Part shown: positions 16,787 to 24,991 of the stretch, piece after piece
Layout: every line of letters begins with the position of its first letter
How positions within the stretch are numbered: position 1 is the stretch's first letter
Assembly: GCA_910587635.1 (NCBI GenBank)
Contig: CAJUNB010000003.1
Coordinates: forward strand, 1 to 64,000
Reading direction: 5' to 3'
DNA: 64,000 nt
Source: an uncultured Lachnospiraceae bacterium
GTDB lineage: Bacteria; Bacillota; Clostridia; Lachnospirales; Lachnospiraceae
Position numbers and translations under genes: made by a program
The notes under the pieces: generated by a model
What the model was told of the DNA's origin: nothing
What the model saw: the letters and a program-made list of their open reading frames with translations, nothing else
The model's database searches: none

Positions 16787-16819
16787 AGTATAGCAAAGAC
16801 AATTCACATTATTTGTCAT
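16787..16819 (-). promoter_or_regulatory. spoIIE promoter with 21-bp spacer and Spo0A-box-like site
   Basis: Minus-strand ATGACA (16814-16819) and TATACT (16787-16792) are 21 bases apart, not 17. TGACAAA (16812-16818), overlapping the -35 box, matches the Spo0A box TGNCGAA with one mismatch. The Bacillus spoIIE and spoIIG promoters have the same unusual 21-22 bp spacing and are activated by phosphorylated Spo0A. Confidence 0.6.
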
Positions 16820-16869
16820 ATTTTCGTACAGAAATAAATTTTTTTTAGACAAAAAAGATTTCCTATGGT

Positions 16870-16914
16870 AAAAAAAGAAGCCGTTCGCGGATTCCCCATC
16901 CGTATCACTGCTTC
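16870..16914 (-). terminator. Terminator after divIC
   Basis: Minus-strand hairpin with outer arms GAAGC/GCTTC and inner GGAT/ATCC pairing, followed by seven T. The divIC stop codon lies within its 5' arm. It separates the divIC transcript from spoIIE. Confidence 0.8.
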
Positions 16915-17213
16915 TCTTTAAAAATAATCTCTCCTTCGTGCACAAGCCCCAGCCTGTCTTTTGCCACTTCTTCTGCATATTTCTTCGTTTTTGTATACTT
17001 GCGGAATTCCTCTATCTCCTCTGTCCGCTTCTCTTCTTCGGCAATCTGCTGCTCCAGAGCAACTTCCCTCGCCGCATATTCCTGTTTCTTTCTCTGTAAC
17101 TCTATGCTTTTAATACCTACCACAATGAGCAGCATCACAACCGCTATCGTCACAAGAAACATGCCCAGCTGATTTTGCCGCTTCCTGCGGAAAGCCAACC
17201 TTCTTCTTACCAT
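16905..17213 (-). CDS. divIC: Septum formation initiator DivIC
   Basis: The 102-residue bitopic protein has a basic N-terminal tail (RRRLAFRRKR), one membrane span at about 18-36, then an extracellular leucine-poor coiled coil rich in E/K/R (37-75) and the short conserved ending YAEEVAKDRLGLVHEGEIIF. These are the features of DivIC/FtsB, which joins FtsL and DivIB in the divisome. Its position after yabP-yabQ is conserved in sporulating Firmicutes. A GGGAG site precedes the ATG and a terminator follows. Confidence 0.92.
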   Translation of the reverse strand: MVRRRLAFRRKRQNQLGMFLVTIAVVMLLIVVGIKSIELQRKKQEYAAREVALEQQIAEEEKRTEEIEEFRKYTKTKKYAEEVAKDRLGLVHEGEIIFKEKQ

Positions 17214-17236
17214 ACTCTGACTCCCACATCTTTTTT

Positions 17237-17725
17237 CTATTGCTTTGTAAGAAATATTCTAAGTAATTTTTTTCGTTCCGTCAACTTCTTTTTCACCCTC
17301 CGAAGTGCCATCTTAAGCCTGTTTGCAGACTTTTTCCTCCTTTGGTTCATATGTTTGCATACCAGGTTTAGCGGTCGGAAAAAAAGATTCAAAAGTCTTC
17401 CCACTATATGTAGTAATTTGCAAACGAGTCGGGAAGTATATTTTACAAACAATATCCCCAACGTTTTTTTGTACAAAAACATCCCGGCCAGCGCTCCTGC
17501 CACAGAAAACCAGCGCAAAATTCCATTGTTCTCCTGAATCAGCACAAAAAAGATCAAAAGAGAGCAAACCGCCCAGTACAGAAAGTCTTCCAGAGAAATT
17601 GCCAGAATGTTGTGGGGAATGATTCTCCGCAGAATACGGAGAACATCATACAGAACCGTTATCAGTATGCCCATGAGAAAGGAGTGAAACAGAAAATACA
17701 ACTCGGCCGTAATATTGGGACTCAT
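17237..17725 (-). CDS. yabQ: Spore cortex biosynthesis protein YabQ
   Basis: The 162-residue membrane protein has about three to four hydrophobic segments in the first 90 residues, with FLMGILITVLYDVLRILRR near the start and a DFLYWA motif, then a basic soluble tail (KRRKK- and RRVKKKL-like). This is the YabQ family; in Bacillus YabQ is a SigmaE-dependent outer forespore membrane protein required for cortex formation. It follows yabP by seven bases and precedes divIC by 23. It has an AGGTGA ribosome site. Confidence 0.92.
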   Translation of the reverse strand: MSPNITAELYFLFHSFLMGILITVLYDVLRILRRIIPHNILAISLEDFLYWAVCSLLIFFVLIQENNGILRWFSVAGALAGMFLYKKTLGILFVKYTSRLVCKLLHIVGRLLNLFFRPLNLVCKHMNQRRKKSANRLKMALRRVKKKLTERKKLLRIFLTKQ

Positions 17726-17732
17726 ACTTCAC

Positions 17733-18023
17733 CTACCTGAACAGTTTCGCCAGAAAAGATTCTCCGGTTTTTCCATATCCTGTCCCTTCTGAATAAGTCA
17801 GACTGTCCACCTTCCCCTCTATATCCACTTCGCCTTTATCCAGACTCAGCCTGTTCACATGTAAATCACTGCCTTTAATCATGAGCATTCCCTGATCCGT
17901 TTCCAGTAAGATTTCACTCAAATCAAAAGACAGCACATCCACAACACCATTCATGTTGCATACATTTCGGTTCGTCAGCATACATTTATGCTGTTTTTGT
18001 TTGATATTTGTCAAATCCTCCAT
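17733..18023 (-). CDS. yabP: Sporulation protein YabP
   Basis: The 96-residue protein matches YabP, a small SigmaE-regulated spore-coat/YqfC-family protein, with the pattern MLTNRNVCNMNGVVDVLSFD followed by ILLETDQGMLMIKGSDLHV and LSLDKGEVDIEGKV. I place the start at the ATG at 18023 with GGGGGC upstream; an in-frame ATG at 18083 would add 20 residues with no ribosome site. It comes 90 bases after rqcP and is almost adjacent to yabQ. Confidence 0.9.
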   Translation of the reverse strand: MEDLTNIKQKQHKCMLTNRNVCNMNGVVDVLSFDLSEILLETDQGMLMIKGSDLHVNRLSLDKGEVDIEGKVDSLTYSEGTGYGKTGESFLAKLFR

Positions 18024-18113
18024 GCAATAGCCCCCATTATCATTCCTGATACATTGTATGAAGCCACTTTCCCCATCATGCATGATTTGACACGGAATTA
18101 TAACAAGAATATC

Positions 18114-18353
18114 CTATAAATACCGGAACAGTTCCGAAGCCTCTTCCTTTTTCACTGTCTCTTTCACATCCAGTATTTCCGCCTTCACTTCTTTATTGCC
18201 GAACTGAATTGTAAGCACATCCCCGGCTTTAACAGTGGCCGAAGCTTTTGCTGGTTTGTCATTAATCATGACCCGTCCTGCATCACAGGCTTCATTGGCC
18301 ACACTTCTTCGTTTTATCAGCCGGGAAACCTTTAGAAATTTATCCAGTCTCAT
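18114..18353 (-). CDS. rqcP: S4-domain RNA-binding protein RqcP (YabO/HslR-like)
   Basis: The 79-residue protein is a single S4 domain: MRLDKFLKVSRLIKRRSVAN, then GRVMINDKPAKAS and VKAGDVLTIQFG. In Bacillus RqcP (YabO) helps RqcH extend nascent chains with alanine tails on stalled 50S subunits. The start at 18353 has GGAGGG nine bases upstream; a longer frame to 18431 would add 26 residues not found in the family. It lies between hup and yabP, the conserved position, and is preceded by a structured leader (18406-18475). Confidence 0.9.
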   Translation of the reverse strand: MRLDKFLKVSRLIKRRSVANEACDAGRVMINDKPAKASATVKAGDVLTIQFGNKEVKAEILDVKETVKKEEASELFRYL

Positions 18354-18405
18354 ACTGTCCCTCCTATCAAAAATTACTAATTTTCTCACTGTGAGCTGCT
18401 TCTGG

Positions 18406-18475
18406 AAAAGAATCGCACCTGGGCGATTCACCGCGCCGGGGCAGGCTGCGAAAGCAGCATATACTTTTCTGCCCC
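18406..18475 (-). other. Structured leader with two hairpins upstream of rqcP
   Basis: On the minus strand, GGGGCAG (18469-18475) pairs with CTGCCCC (18438-18444), enclosing a nested GCTGC/GCAGC stem. After it, GAATCGC (18423-18429) pairs with GCGATTC (18410-18416), followed by TTTT, a terminator-like fold. It sits between the hup terminator and the rqcP ribosome site. It may be a second terminator or an attenuator-type leader. Confidence 0.5.
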
Positions 18476-18485
18476 GTGTGCATAG

Positions 18486-18513
18486 AAAAGGCAGCTACCG
18501 AAGTAACTGCCCT
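18486..18513 (-). terminator. Terminator of hup
   Basis: Minus-strand stem GGCAGTTAC/GTAGCTGCC with a TTCG tetraloop and a TTTTC tail, 13 bases after the hup stop codon. Confidence 0.8.
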
Positions 18514-18525
18514 GCTCTTCCTGTT

Positions 18526-18801
18526 TTATGCATTTACGGAATCTTTTAACGCTTTGCCTGCTTTAAATTTGGGAGCCTTTGATGCAGGAATTTTCATAAC
18601 TGCACCAGTCTGAGGATTTCTTCCCTCTCTTGCAGCTCTTTCAGATACTTCAAATGTGCCGAACCCAACCAGCTGTACCTTTTCACCTTTTCTTAATTCT
18701 TCTGCAACGATATCAGCAAAAGCCTTTAAAGCTTTTTCTGCATCCTTTTTGGAAAGTTCTGCCTGATCAGCTATAGCTGCAACCAATTCCGTTTTGTTCA
18801 T
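18526..18801 (-). CDS. hup: Histone-like DNA-binding protein HU
   Basis: This 91-residue protein is a full-length HU: MNKTELVAAIADQAELSKKDAEKAL split over the N-terminal helices, the VQLVGFGTFEVSERAAREGRNP DNA-contact arm, and the KIPASKAPKFKAGKALK ending. It compacts DNA as a dimer. It has its own strong promoter (18878-18906), an AGGAGG site and a terminator, so it can be expressed at high level independently of the flanking cluster. Confidence 0.97.
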   Translation of the reverse strand: MNKTELVAAIADQAELSKKDAEKALKAFADIVAEELRKGEKVQLVGFGTFEVSERAAREGRNPQTGAVMKIPASKAPKFKAGKALKDSVNA

Positions 18802-18877
18802 ATTGAACTCCTCCTATTAATTGAGTTTTTATATTGTTAGTGTATCTATCATTCCTTCTCGGAAACACTTATATATA

Positions 18878-18906
18878 TTTATATACATATTTCCCGTGTT
18901 TGTCAA
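18878..18906 (-). promoter_or_regulatory. Strong sigma-A promoter of hup
   Basis: Minus-strand TTGACA (18901-18906) and TATAAA (18878-18883) with a 17-base spacer, just after the mazG stop codon. The leader is about 70 bases. Confidence 0.8.
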
Positions 18907-18910
18907 GAAA

Positions 18911-19624
18911 TTATTCCTCTCCTGACTCAAAAAGCTCCACTTTTTCAGCGGTCAGATCTGACAGCAACTGCTCTGGTGCCAGTCCCTTACGATAAGCAAA
19001 TTCCGCCAAAAGCCAGAGCATTTCTGCCAGTTTTTCTTCCTGTACTTTTTTCTGATTGGACCCTTCCACTTTTCTCATTTCTGAAAGACCCTTTTCCGCT
19101 CTCTCCCAGAAGCTGTCTTCCTTTTCTGGAAGCCCATAGAGCTTGTCCGCCTTTTTGATCACTTTACAGGCCCTGGCAAGAGATGGCAGCTCTTCCGGTA
19201 TCTCTCTGAGAGGCGATTGAATCCAACTTTTTCCTATTTTCTCCTGCCTCTTGATCTCTTCCCAGTTCCCAAGCGCCTGCTGTGAGTTTTCTGCTTCCAT
19301 TTCTCCGAAAACATGAGGATGACGACGTATCATCTTTCGTGATACTTCCTCAATCACATCATCTATCGTAAACAGTCCTTCTTCCTGCGCGATGACACTG
19401 TGCATGACGGCCTGAAGCAGAATATCGCCCAGTTCTTCCCTCATATTTTCAGCGTTTCCCGTCTGGTTATAGATACGAATCGCCGCCAGCAGCTCGGCTG
19501 CCTCTTCTGTCATGCAGGGGCGGAGGCTGTCATGAGTCTGTTCCCGATCCCAGGGACAACCGCCTTCTGCCCGCAGTGCTTTTATTATTTCAACAAAACC
19601 TGTGAAAGTATGTCTTCTGTCCAT
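18911..19624 (-). CDS. mazG: MazG-family nucleoside triphosphate pyrophosphohydrolase
   Basis: The 237-residue protein has a complete MazG domain: GCPWDREQTHDSLRPCMTEE, the metal-binding EEAAELLAA and ELGDILLQAVMHS, and RRHPHVFGE. The second half is a weaker MazG-like region, as in the standard bacterial protein. It hydrolyses NTPs or dNTPs to NMP and PPi, a house-cleaning role. It overlaps the 3' end of the PEGA lipoprotein gene by 40 bases; its ribosome site GGGAGAGG lies inside that gene. Confidence 0.93.
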   Translation of the reverse strand: MDRRHTFTGFVEIIKALRAEGGCPWDREQTHDSLRPCMTEEAAELLAAIRIYNQTGNAENMREELGDILLQAVMHSVIAQEEGLFTIDDVIEEVSRKMIRRHPHVFGEMEAENSQQALGNWEEIKRQEKIGKSWIQSPLREIPEELPSLARACKVIKKADKLYGLPEKEDSFWERAEKGLSEMRKVEGSNQKKVQEEKLAEMLWLLAEFAYRKGLAPEQLLSDLTAEKVELFESGEE

Positions 19625-21174
19625 GATTCCTCTCCCAATCCATTCAGGCTCCCCGTAGCCAGCCCATTCAGGCTGCCTGTCCCCAGTCCATTTAAACCAG
19701 TATCCGGTTTTTTAACTAATTCTGAAAAGGAAAGCTCCATATCTTTTTCTTCACTGTCCACCTGTATCGTATAGCTTCTCGTCTGATAACCGTTCTTTCT
19801 GAGAGATATAACATGCGTACCTGCCTTTTTCGGGAAACTGACCGGTGCCAGCCCTACATAGTTTCCATCCACATATACCTCTGCATTGGCAGGTGCATTG
19901 ACTTTCACATGCCAAGTACCATTTCCCGTTGTCACTTCATCATTTGGCGCAGCCTCTATATCCGCCTTTTCGTTTTCTGCCCCCTGATCACTATCTTCTG
20001 TCGGGCTGTCGTTTCCTGCCTGGTCTGCGTTTTCAGTCTCTCCTTCTCCAAGAGGCAATGCGTCATAGGCCTCATAGGGATTCTCTTCCTCTTCCGACTC
20101 TGTCCCATCTTCCTTATCTTCATCGGAAGTTCCCTCTGGCTCCATCTCCACGTTTAAATTGGCGTTTTCCTGGCCCACTTTCAAATACTGACTGATTGTC
20201 TCATAACCGGCCGCCTTGACAATCATTTGATGGATTCCATATTCCAACGTTATATAGGCGGATGTATCTACTTTTTCTCCATCGATATATACATTGGCAT
20301 CTGCCGGAGTCAAAGTGAAAAATACGTTCCCCGTCTTCACCTCTTCCCCTTTCAGGTCTGATACATCCAACAGTGTTTCCTCATCCCGGTGGATCTCAGT
20401 CTCCTTGCTGCCTCCATGGCGACCGTTTCTTATCACCACTGTATATTGCCCTTCCGGGACAGTTATCAGCATGTCTTCCGTGACCCGTTGTACTATCTCC
20501 TGCCCGATTTCAATAAATCCATCCGTAAAATATTCCGAGCCGGCAAGCCGCAGATAGCCGTGCCCTTTTTCTACCAGGATACTGTATACCGTATTTTCTA
20601 TCCCTTTTACTGACAGAACATCTCTTTCATTCAAGTCCATCAGCTCGATTTCTTCATCTCCTGAAAGCAATATCATCCGATCCGCCAGCGTATACATCGT
20701 ACCGTTAAAAGTAATCTGCCTTCTCGCCTGATTCATCGTAAATCCAGATGTTACATCCGTTTCCCAGGCAGAAGGAGAAACAGTGATCGATACACACTTC
20801 TTAGGTATATGCTGGAAATTTATATCCACGATATCTCCCGCCCTGAGCTGTGCTGCCGACAATGCTTCTCCATATTTATCCGTAATTACCGTAGTACCAT
20901 CATAACTCAATGTATAATTTTTATTGACAATACGATTCAGAAAAGTAATTTTTCCCTCTTCCTCCTGTACGCGCACGATCACCGCAGTATCTTTGGAGTC
21001 ATATTCTCCCGGTTCCATAACCCGGAAACCTGTATCCACACCTTCCGTCTCTTTTACCTGCTCACTTCCACCTTTTAAAAAGTCAATATTGACACCCCCG
21101 TCAGTTCCACAGCCTGACAGTAAAATACACAGAAAGAGCATGATAAATATTTTTCTGTTCCGTATTCTTTTCAT
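19585..21174 (-). CDS. PEGA-domain lipoprotein
   Basis: The 529-residue protein begins with a lipoprotein signal (MKRIRNRKIF, hydrophobic stretch, LLSGC with Cys22). Two PEGA domains are visible: ANVYIDGEKVDTSAYITLEYG near 290 and AEVYVDGNYVGLAPVSFPKKAG near 425, each ending in an aromatic GYxT motif. An acidic E/D/N-rich linker separates them. PEGA proteins are surface-anchored and often linked to cell-envelope or S-layer structures. The C terminus has three near-identical SLNGLGTG-like repeats. The gene overlaps mazG by 40 bases. Its specific role is unknown. Confidence 0.75.
   Translation of the reverse strand: MKRIRNRKIFIMLFLCILLSGCGTDGGVNIDFLKGGSEQVKETEGVDTGFRVMEPGEYDSKDTAVIVRVQEEEGKITFLNRIVNKNYTLSYDGTTVITDKYGEALSAAQLRAGDIVDINFQHIPKKCVSITVSPSAWETDVTSGFTMNQARRQITFNGTMYTLADRMILLSGDEEIELMDLNERDVLSVKGIENTVYSILVEKGHGYLRLAGSEYFTDGFIEIGQEIVQRVTEDMLITVPEGQYTVVIRNGRHGGSKETEIHRDEETLLDVSDLKGEEVKTGNVFFTLTPADANVYIDGEKVDTSAYITLEYGIHQMIVKAAGYETISQYLKVGQENANLNVEMEPEGTSDEDKEDGTESEEEENPYEAYDALPLGEGETENADQAGNDSPTEDSDQGAENEKADIEAAPNDEVTTGNGTWHVKVNAPANAEVYVDGNYVGLAPVSFPKKAGTHVISLRKNGYQTRSYTIQVDSEEKDMELSFSELVKKPDTGLNGLGTGSLNGLATGSLNGLGEESWTEDILSQVLLK
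19632..19700 (-). repeat. 24-27 bp tandem repeats at the 3' end of the PEGA gene
   Basis: Three tandem units encode LNGLGTGS, LNGLATGS and LNGLGEES. The plus-strand units share CCCATTCAGGCT. They lie just upstream of the mazG start codon within the overlap region. Confidence 0.7.
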
Positions 21175-21232
21175 CTTTGTTTCCTTTGTTCTTTCCTTAT
21201 ATTATATATAATCTGATGGCTAATCATCGTTT

Positions 21233-22216
21233 TCAATCCGGCAGCAATGTGTGTAAAAACAGTTCCTTCTCTTTTTCCTGTTTTAACAGCTTATCGAATT
21301 TTTCCATATTGCGTCCCGGTATCCAGGATTTTCCCGTATTGTAATAAAAATTCACAATTTTCCAGAATTTTTCAGGATAAGCCAGACGATAATAGAGCTG
21401 CCGCAGTTCTTCTTTCGACAGAGGACGTTTTCTCTCGTACGCCTCCAGCAGACTGTCACCGGCACTTACCGACCAGTTATTTTTCTCTAAAAGCTTCCTC
21501 AAAAACAGATACAGGTCTCTGACCTGACTGTCGCATACACACTTTTCAAAATTTATAACATTAATGTCATTATCTTCATAAAGCAGATTATGATACTGAT
21601 AGTCTCCATGGCACCACAATCCCTGATCCGCTATCTTCCCATAATATCCAGGATTATGACATTCCTGCCATTTTATTGTTACTTCAAAAGCCTTTTCCAT
21701 AAAACTGTCAAAGTGCTTCATCAGATAGATTTCAAAATCATTTTTCTGGCTTTTGTTCCGTAAAAATTTACGGACTTTTTTCAGTTCCCGATTGTGTTTC
21801 TCATATTCATTTTCCATTCGGGGAATAGATACTTCTTCTCCCGCTTTCTCCGGAAGTCTCATGATCGTATGCAGCTGTGCCAGCAGTTCCACTGCCCGCT
21901 TGCACTCTTCGTTGTCCCGTATACTACATTCTCTTCCCGGAAAATATGTTTTGACAATATAAGTTCCCTGATTCTGATCTTTTGTCCACAGTGTACCTTC
22001 TTTATTGGGCAGTATTTCTTCCACCGAAAGGTCACTGTTCTCCCGAATATGGGTAAGTAGTGTATTTTGCATGATAAGCTTATCCGTGAAACCGGTATAT
22101 TCTTTCAGGATTCTTATTCCTTCCGGCGTTTCAAAAAGGATTGCTCCTCTGCCCTTCCACGTGCGGATTACTTCAAAATCATATTCTGAAAGCACACTGA
22201 CTGCTCTGTCATTCAC
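21233..22216 (-). CDS. cotS: CotS-family spore coat kinase-like protein
   Basis: The 327-residue protein has an aminoglycoside-phosphotransferase/kinase fold: a phosphate-binding region near the N terminus, an LAQLHTIMRLP helix, the catalytic loop WCHGDYQYHNLLY near residue 204 and a metal-binding INFEKC segment. CotS and its relatives are spore-coat proteins. In INFEKC the usual IDF/IDFD aspartate is Asn, so kinase activity may be impaired. The start is GTG with GGGGG eight bases upstream. It lies between cca and the PEGA gene in one long transcription unit. Confidence 0.8.
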   Translation of the reverse strand: MNDRAVSVLSEYDFEVIRTWKGRGAILFETPEGIRILKEYTGFTDKLIMQNTLLTHIRENSDLSVEEILPNKEGTLWTKDQNQGTYIVKTYFPGRECSIRDNEECKRAVELLAQLHTIMRLPEKAGEEVSIPRMENEYEKHNRELKKVRKFLRNKSQKNDFEIYLMKHFDSFMEKAFEVTIKWQECHNPGYYGKIADQGLWCHGDYQYHNLLYEDNDINVINFEKCVCDSQVRDLYLFLRKLLEKNNWSVSAGDSLLEAYERKRPLSKEELRQLYYRLAYPEKFWKIVNFYYNTGKSWIPGRNMEKFDKLLKQEKEKELFLHTLLPD

Positions 22217-22276
22217 GTAAATACCCCCTAAGATTGGTCACTACCTATCTTATGAGATAGAATACGGAAAAATGCG

Positions 22277-23584
22277 CTAAATCTGTGTCAAAAGATAATC
22301 TTTTGTGTTACATTCCGGGCTCTCCAATACAAGCTCCAACAGCCGCCTTAATGTATCCCCCATTTCCCTGCCAGGCTGCATCCCCGCTTCGATCAGATCT
22401 TGTCCGCTCACAGCCAGCTCTTTTAGGCTCAGGCACTCTTTTTTCTTCAGAATATCTTCATACAGTGCTTCTAAACTGGCCAAAGTTTCCAGCTTTTCTT
22501 TCTTATCATATCCCCCCAGAGTAAAAGCATCCGCTTTTTTTACAGATAGTAACAGAGGGAAAAGCTCTCTGCCAATCTGACTTGCCAGACTACGCACTCC
22601 TTTTGGTGTTTCTTCTATATAATAATCAAAATATTTTACAAGGGTCGTCACTTTATTAATTGTATCATTGTCAAATTTTAGTCTGTTCAATACCTTTTTA
22701 GCAATCTTTCTGCCGATTTCCCCATATTCGCCCTTGCCCTCTTTATCTGCCACCCGCTGAAAAGGTTTTCCAAAATTATGAAAGAGCACTGTCAGACGCA
22801 CTATTTTATCCGGTGACGTAACCAGCATACTACGCATCGTATGCTCCCCTACAGAAATTCTATACTGAGAATTTTTCTGCGGCATCTCCATGATGGCATC
22901 CAGCTCCGGTAAAATCACCGCAGTCAGCCCCGTCTCATAGGCAGTGCGTAAATAATCGGGATGCGGCGACACTGCCAGTTTCACGAGCTCTGCCTGGATC
23001 CGCTCTGCACTGATGTATTCCAGATTGTGCGCCAACATTTTCATGGCCAGTTTCGTAGACTTTTCTATTGAAAATCCCAGCTGCCCTGAAAACCTCACTG
23101 CCCGCAGCATTCGTAACGCATCTTCCGTAAAGCGTTCTTTTGCATCTCCTACACAACGAATGATTCCTGTCTTCAGATCACCGATTCCATCGAATATATC
23201 CACGAGCCCATCTGTTTCATTATACGCCATCGCATTGATCGTAAAGTCTCTGCGTCGCAAATCTTCTTCCAAATCGGCGGTAAATATGACTTCCTTTGGA
23301 TGCCTGCTGTCTTCATATTCACCGTCAATCCGGTAAGTAGTTACTTCAAATCCATCTTTCTGGAGCATCACAGTCACTGTACCGTGTACAATTCCCGTAT
23401 CCACTGTACGGGGAAAAAGTTTTTTCACATCCTCCGGTCCGGCAGAAGTTGTAATGTCCCAATCTTCCGGCTCTCTGCCCAATACGCAGTCCCGTACACA
23501 TCCCCCCACTGCATATGCTTCATAGCCCGCAGCCTGTAGAGAATTGATAATATATTTTACTTTTTCGGGTAACTGTATCACCAT
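22277..23584 (-). CDS. cca: CCA tRNA nucleotidyltransferase
   Basis: The 435-residue class II enzyme has the G-rich catalytic loop YAVGGCVRDCVLGREPEDWDIT with the metal-binding DWD, the RRDFTINAMAYN motif and RFTEDALRMLRAVRF. A C-terminal HD-like region contains LFHNFGKP rather than the usual LHDIGKP, so the HD pair is not intact. It adds CCA to tRNA 3' ends, needed here because the two tRNA-Gly genes lack it. I prefer the ATG at 23584; a GTG at 23605 would add seven residues. Confidence 0.93.
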   Translation of the reverse strand: MVIQLPEKVKYIINSLQAAGYEAYAVGGCVRDCVLGREPEDWDITTSAGPEDVKKLFPRTVDTGIVHGTVTVMLQKDGFEVTTYRIDGEYEDSRHPKEVIFTADLEEDLRRRDFTINAMAYNETDGLVDIFDGIGDLKTGIIRCVGDAKERFTEDALRMLRAVRFSGQLGFSIEKSTKLAMKMLAHNLEYISAERIQAELVKLAVSPHPDYLRTAYETGLTAVILPELDAIMEMPQKNSQYRISVGEHTMRSMLVTSPDKIVRLTVLFHNFGKPFQRVADKEGKGEYGEIGRKIAKKVLNRLKFDNDTINKVTTLVKYFDYYIEETPKGVRSLASQIGRELFPLLLSVKKADAFTLGGYDKKEKLETLASLEALYEDILKKKECLSLKELAVSGQDLIEAGMQPGREMGDTLRRLLELVLESPECNTKDYLLTQI

Positions 23585-23633
23585 CAGCTTCACCTGTTTT
23601 CGCACTGCCTTTTTTCAATTTAAAATGTGGGGA

Positions 23634-24965
23634 TCACACATGAGAAATATTCGTAAACTCTGAAATCTCTCTGCTGATCGTAGCCAGATCTTCCACACCG
23701 ATATCATGGAGCTTCTCATGCCCTGTAATTCTTGCAAAAGTCCGTAGCTCTTCAAAAGAGCAGTTTAAGAAATTAGCTACTCGCTGTGCGCAGGCATCTA
23801 TTTTTACTCTTGCCCGTAACTCAGGATCCTGAGTTGCCACGCCTGCCGGACATCTGCCACTGCCGCAAATACGGTATTGCTGGCAGGCTGCCGCTACCAT
23901 AGCCGCACTGGCGATTGCTACTGCATCGGCTCCCATTGCCAGTGCCTTTGCAAAGTCAGAGGATACCCGCAGCCCTCCGGTAATCACCAGATCGATCTTG
24001 GCATGAACACTGTCAAGATATTTTCTTGCCCGATATAGCGCGTATATTGTGGGGACACTTGTAGCATCCCGTACTATCCTGGGACTTGCCCCTGTTGCAC
24101 CACCACGCCCGTCTATCGTAATAAAATCCGGTTCAGCATAGACGCAGTATTCCAGATCTTTCTCGATTTTTCCTGCCGCAATCTTAATCCCGATCGGTCT
24201 TCCTTCCGAAGCCATACGAAGCTGATCTACCAATTCCTTTAAATCTTCCTTTGTATTGATATCCGGGAATTTAGACGGACTGATGACGTCCTTGCCCATG
24301 GGTTTGTTTCTGATTTTTGCAATCTCCGGTGTCACTTTCTCTCCGGGCAGATGTCCGCCCATTCCCGGCTTCGTCCCCTGGCCTATTTTAATCTCGATAG
24401 CATCCGCATTTTTCAGGTTTTCCGGAGTGACACTATATAAATTAGGAACATATTCAAAAATATACTTTTCGGCAGCTGCTCTCTCTTCGGGTAAAATTCC
24501 TCCTTCACCGCTGCACATTGCCGTACCGGCCATCGCACTTCCCTTTGCCAGTGCCGTCTTGATCTCTTTTGACAACGCTCCAAAGGACATATGGGAAATA
24601 TATACCGGCCCCGCCAGTACCATAGGTTTCTTTGCTTTCTTTCCGATCACTGTTGTGATGTCCACCTGCGCATGTTCTTCCAGTGGCGGCGGATTCAACT
24701 GCGCTCCCATAATCAGAATATCATCCCAGTTGGGCATGGCCATTTTAGTTCCCATAGCCTCTATAATCGGTTTGCCAGTAGCCGCCATTTCCTGTATTTC
24801 TTTCATATAACGGTAATCGCTCACAGAATTAGTCTCTTCTTTTATCTCTTCAAAACCGGAGACCGGCTGCTTGCAGACCGGACAAACATCCAGTTGAGAA
24901 AATGGTTTTCCTTCTCTTTCTTCATCGTATATGTGATTACATACAGTACATCTATACTTTGCCAT
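23634..24965 (-). CDS. Rubredoxin-GltS fusion: FMN-binding glutamate synthase-like protein
   Basis: The 443-residue protein begins with a rubredoxin-like domain (CTVC at 6-9, CPVC at about 28-31), followed by the FMN-binding glutamate synthase domain: MSFGALSKEIKTALAKGSA, GEGGILPEE, IEIKIGQGTKPGMGGHLPG and ITIDGRGGATGASP, with a cluster motif CGSGRCPAG near 390. The glutaminase domain of GltB is absent. The rubredoxin suggests electrons come from a rubredoxin-type partner. It begins 26 bases after a rubrerythrin gene, which supports a redox role. Whether it makes glutamate is not shown. Confidence 0.85.
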   Translation of the reverse strand: MAKYRCTVCNHIYDEEREGKPFSQLDVCPVCKQPVSGFEEIKEETNSVSDYRYMKEIQEMAATGKPIIEAMGTKMAMPNWDDILIMGAQLNPPPLEEHAQVDITTVIGKKAKKPMVLAGPVYISHMSFGALSKEIKTALAKGSAMAGTAMCSGEGGILPEERAAAEKYIFEYVPNLYSVTPENLKNADAIEIKIGQGTKPGMGGHLPGEKVTPEIAKIRNKPMGKDVISPSKFPDINTKEDLKELVDQLRMASEGRPIGIKIAAGKIEKDLEYCVYAEPDFITIDGRGGATGASPRIVRDATSVPTIYALYRARKYLDSVHAKIDLVITGGLRVSSDFAKALAMGADAVAIASAAMVAAACQQYRICGSGRCPAGVATQDPELRARVKIDACAQRVANFLNCSFEELRTFARITGHEKLHDIGVEDLATISREISEFTNISHV

Positions 24966-24991
24966 AAGCTTTTCCTTTCACCATTTATCTA

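Noticed and set aside
21233..22216. An aminoglycoside-resistance phosphotransferase
   Set aside because: The kinase fold, position in the sporulation/cca unit and the non-canonical INFEKC metal motif point to CotS-type coat protein rather than a resistance gene.
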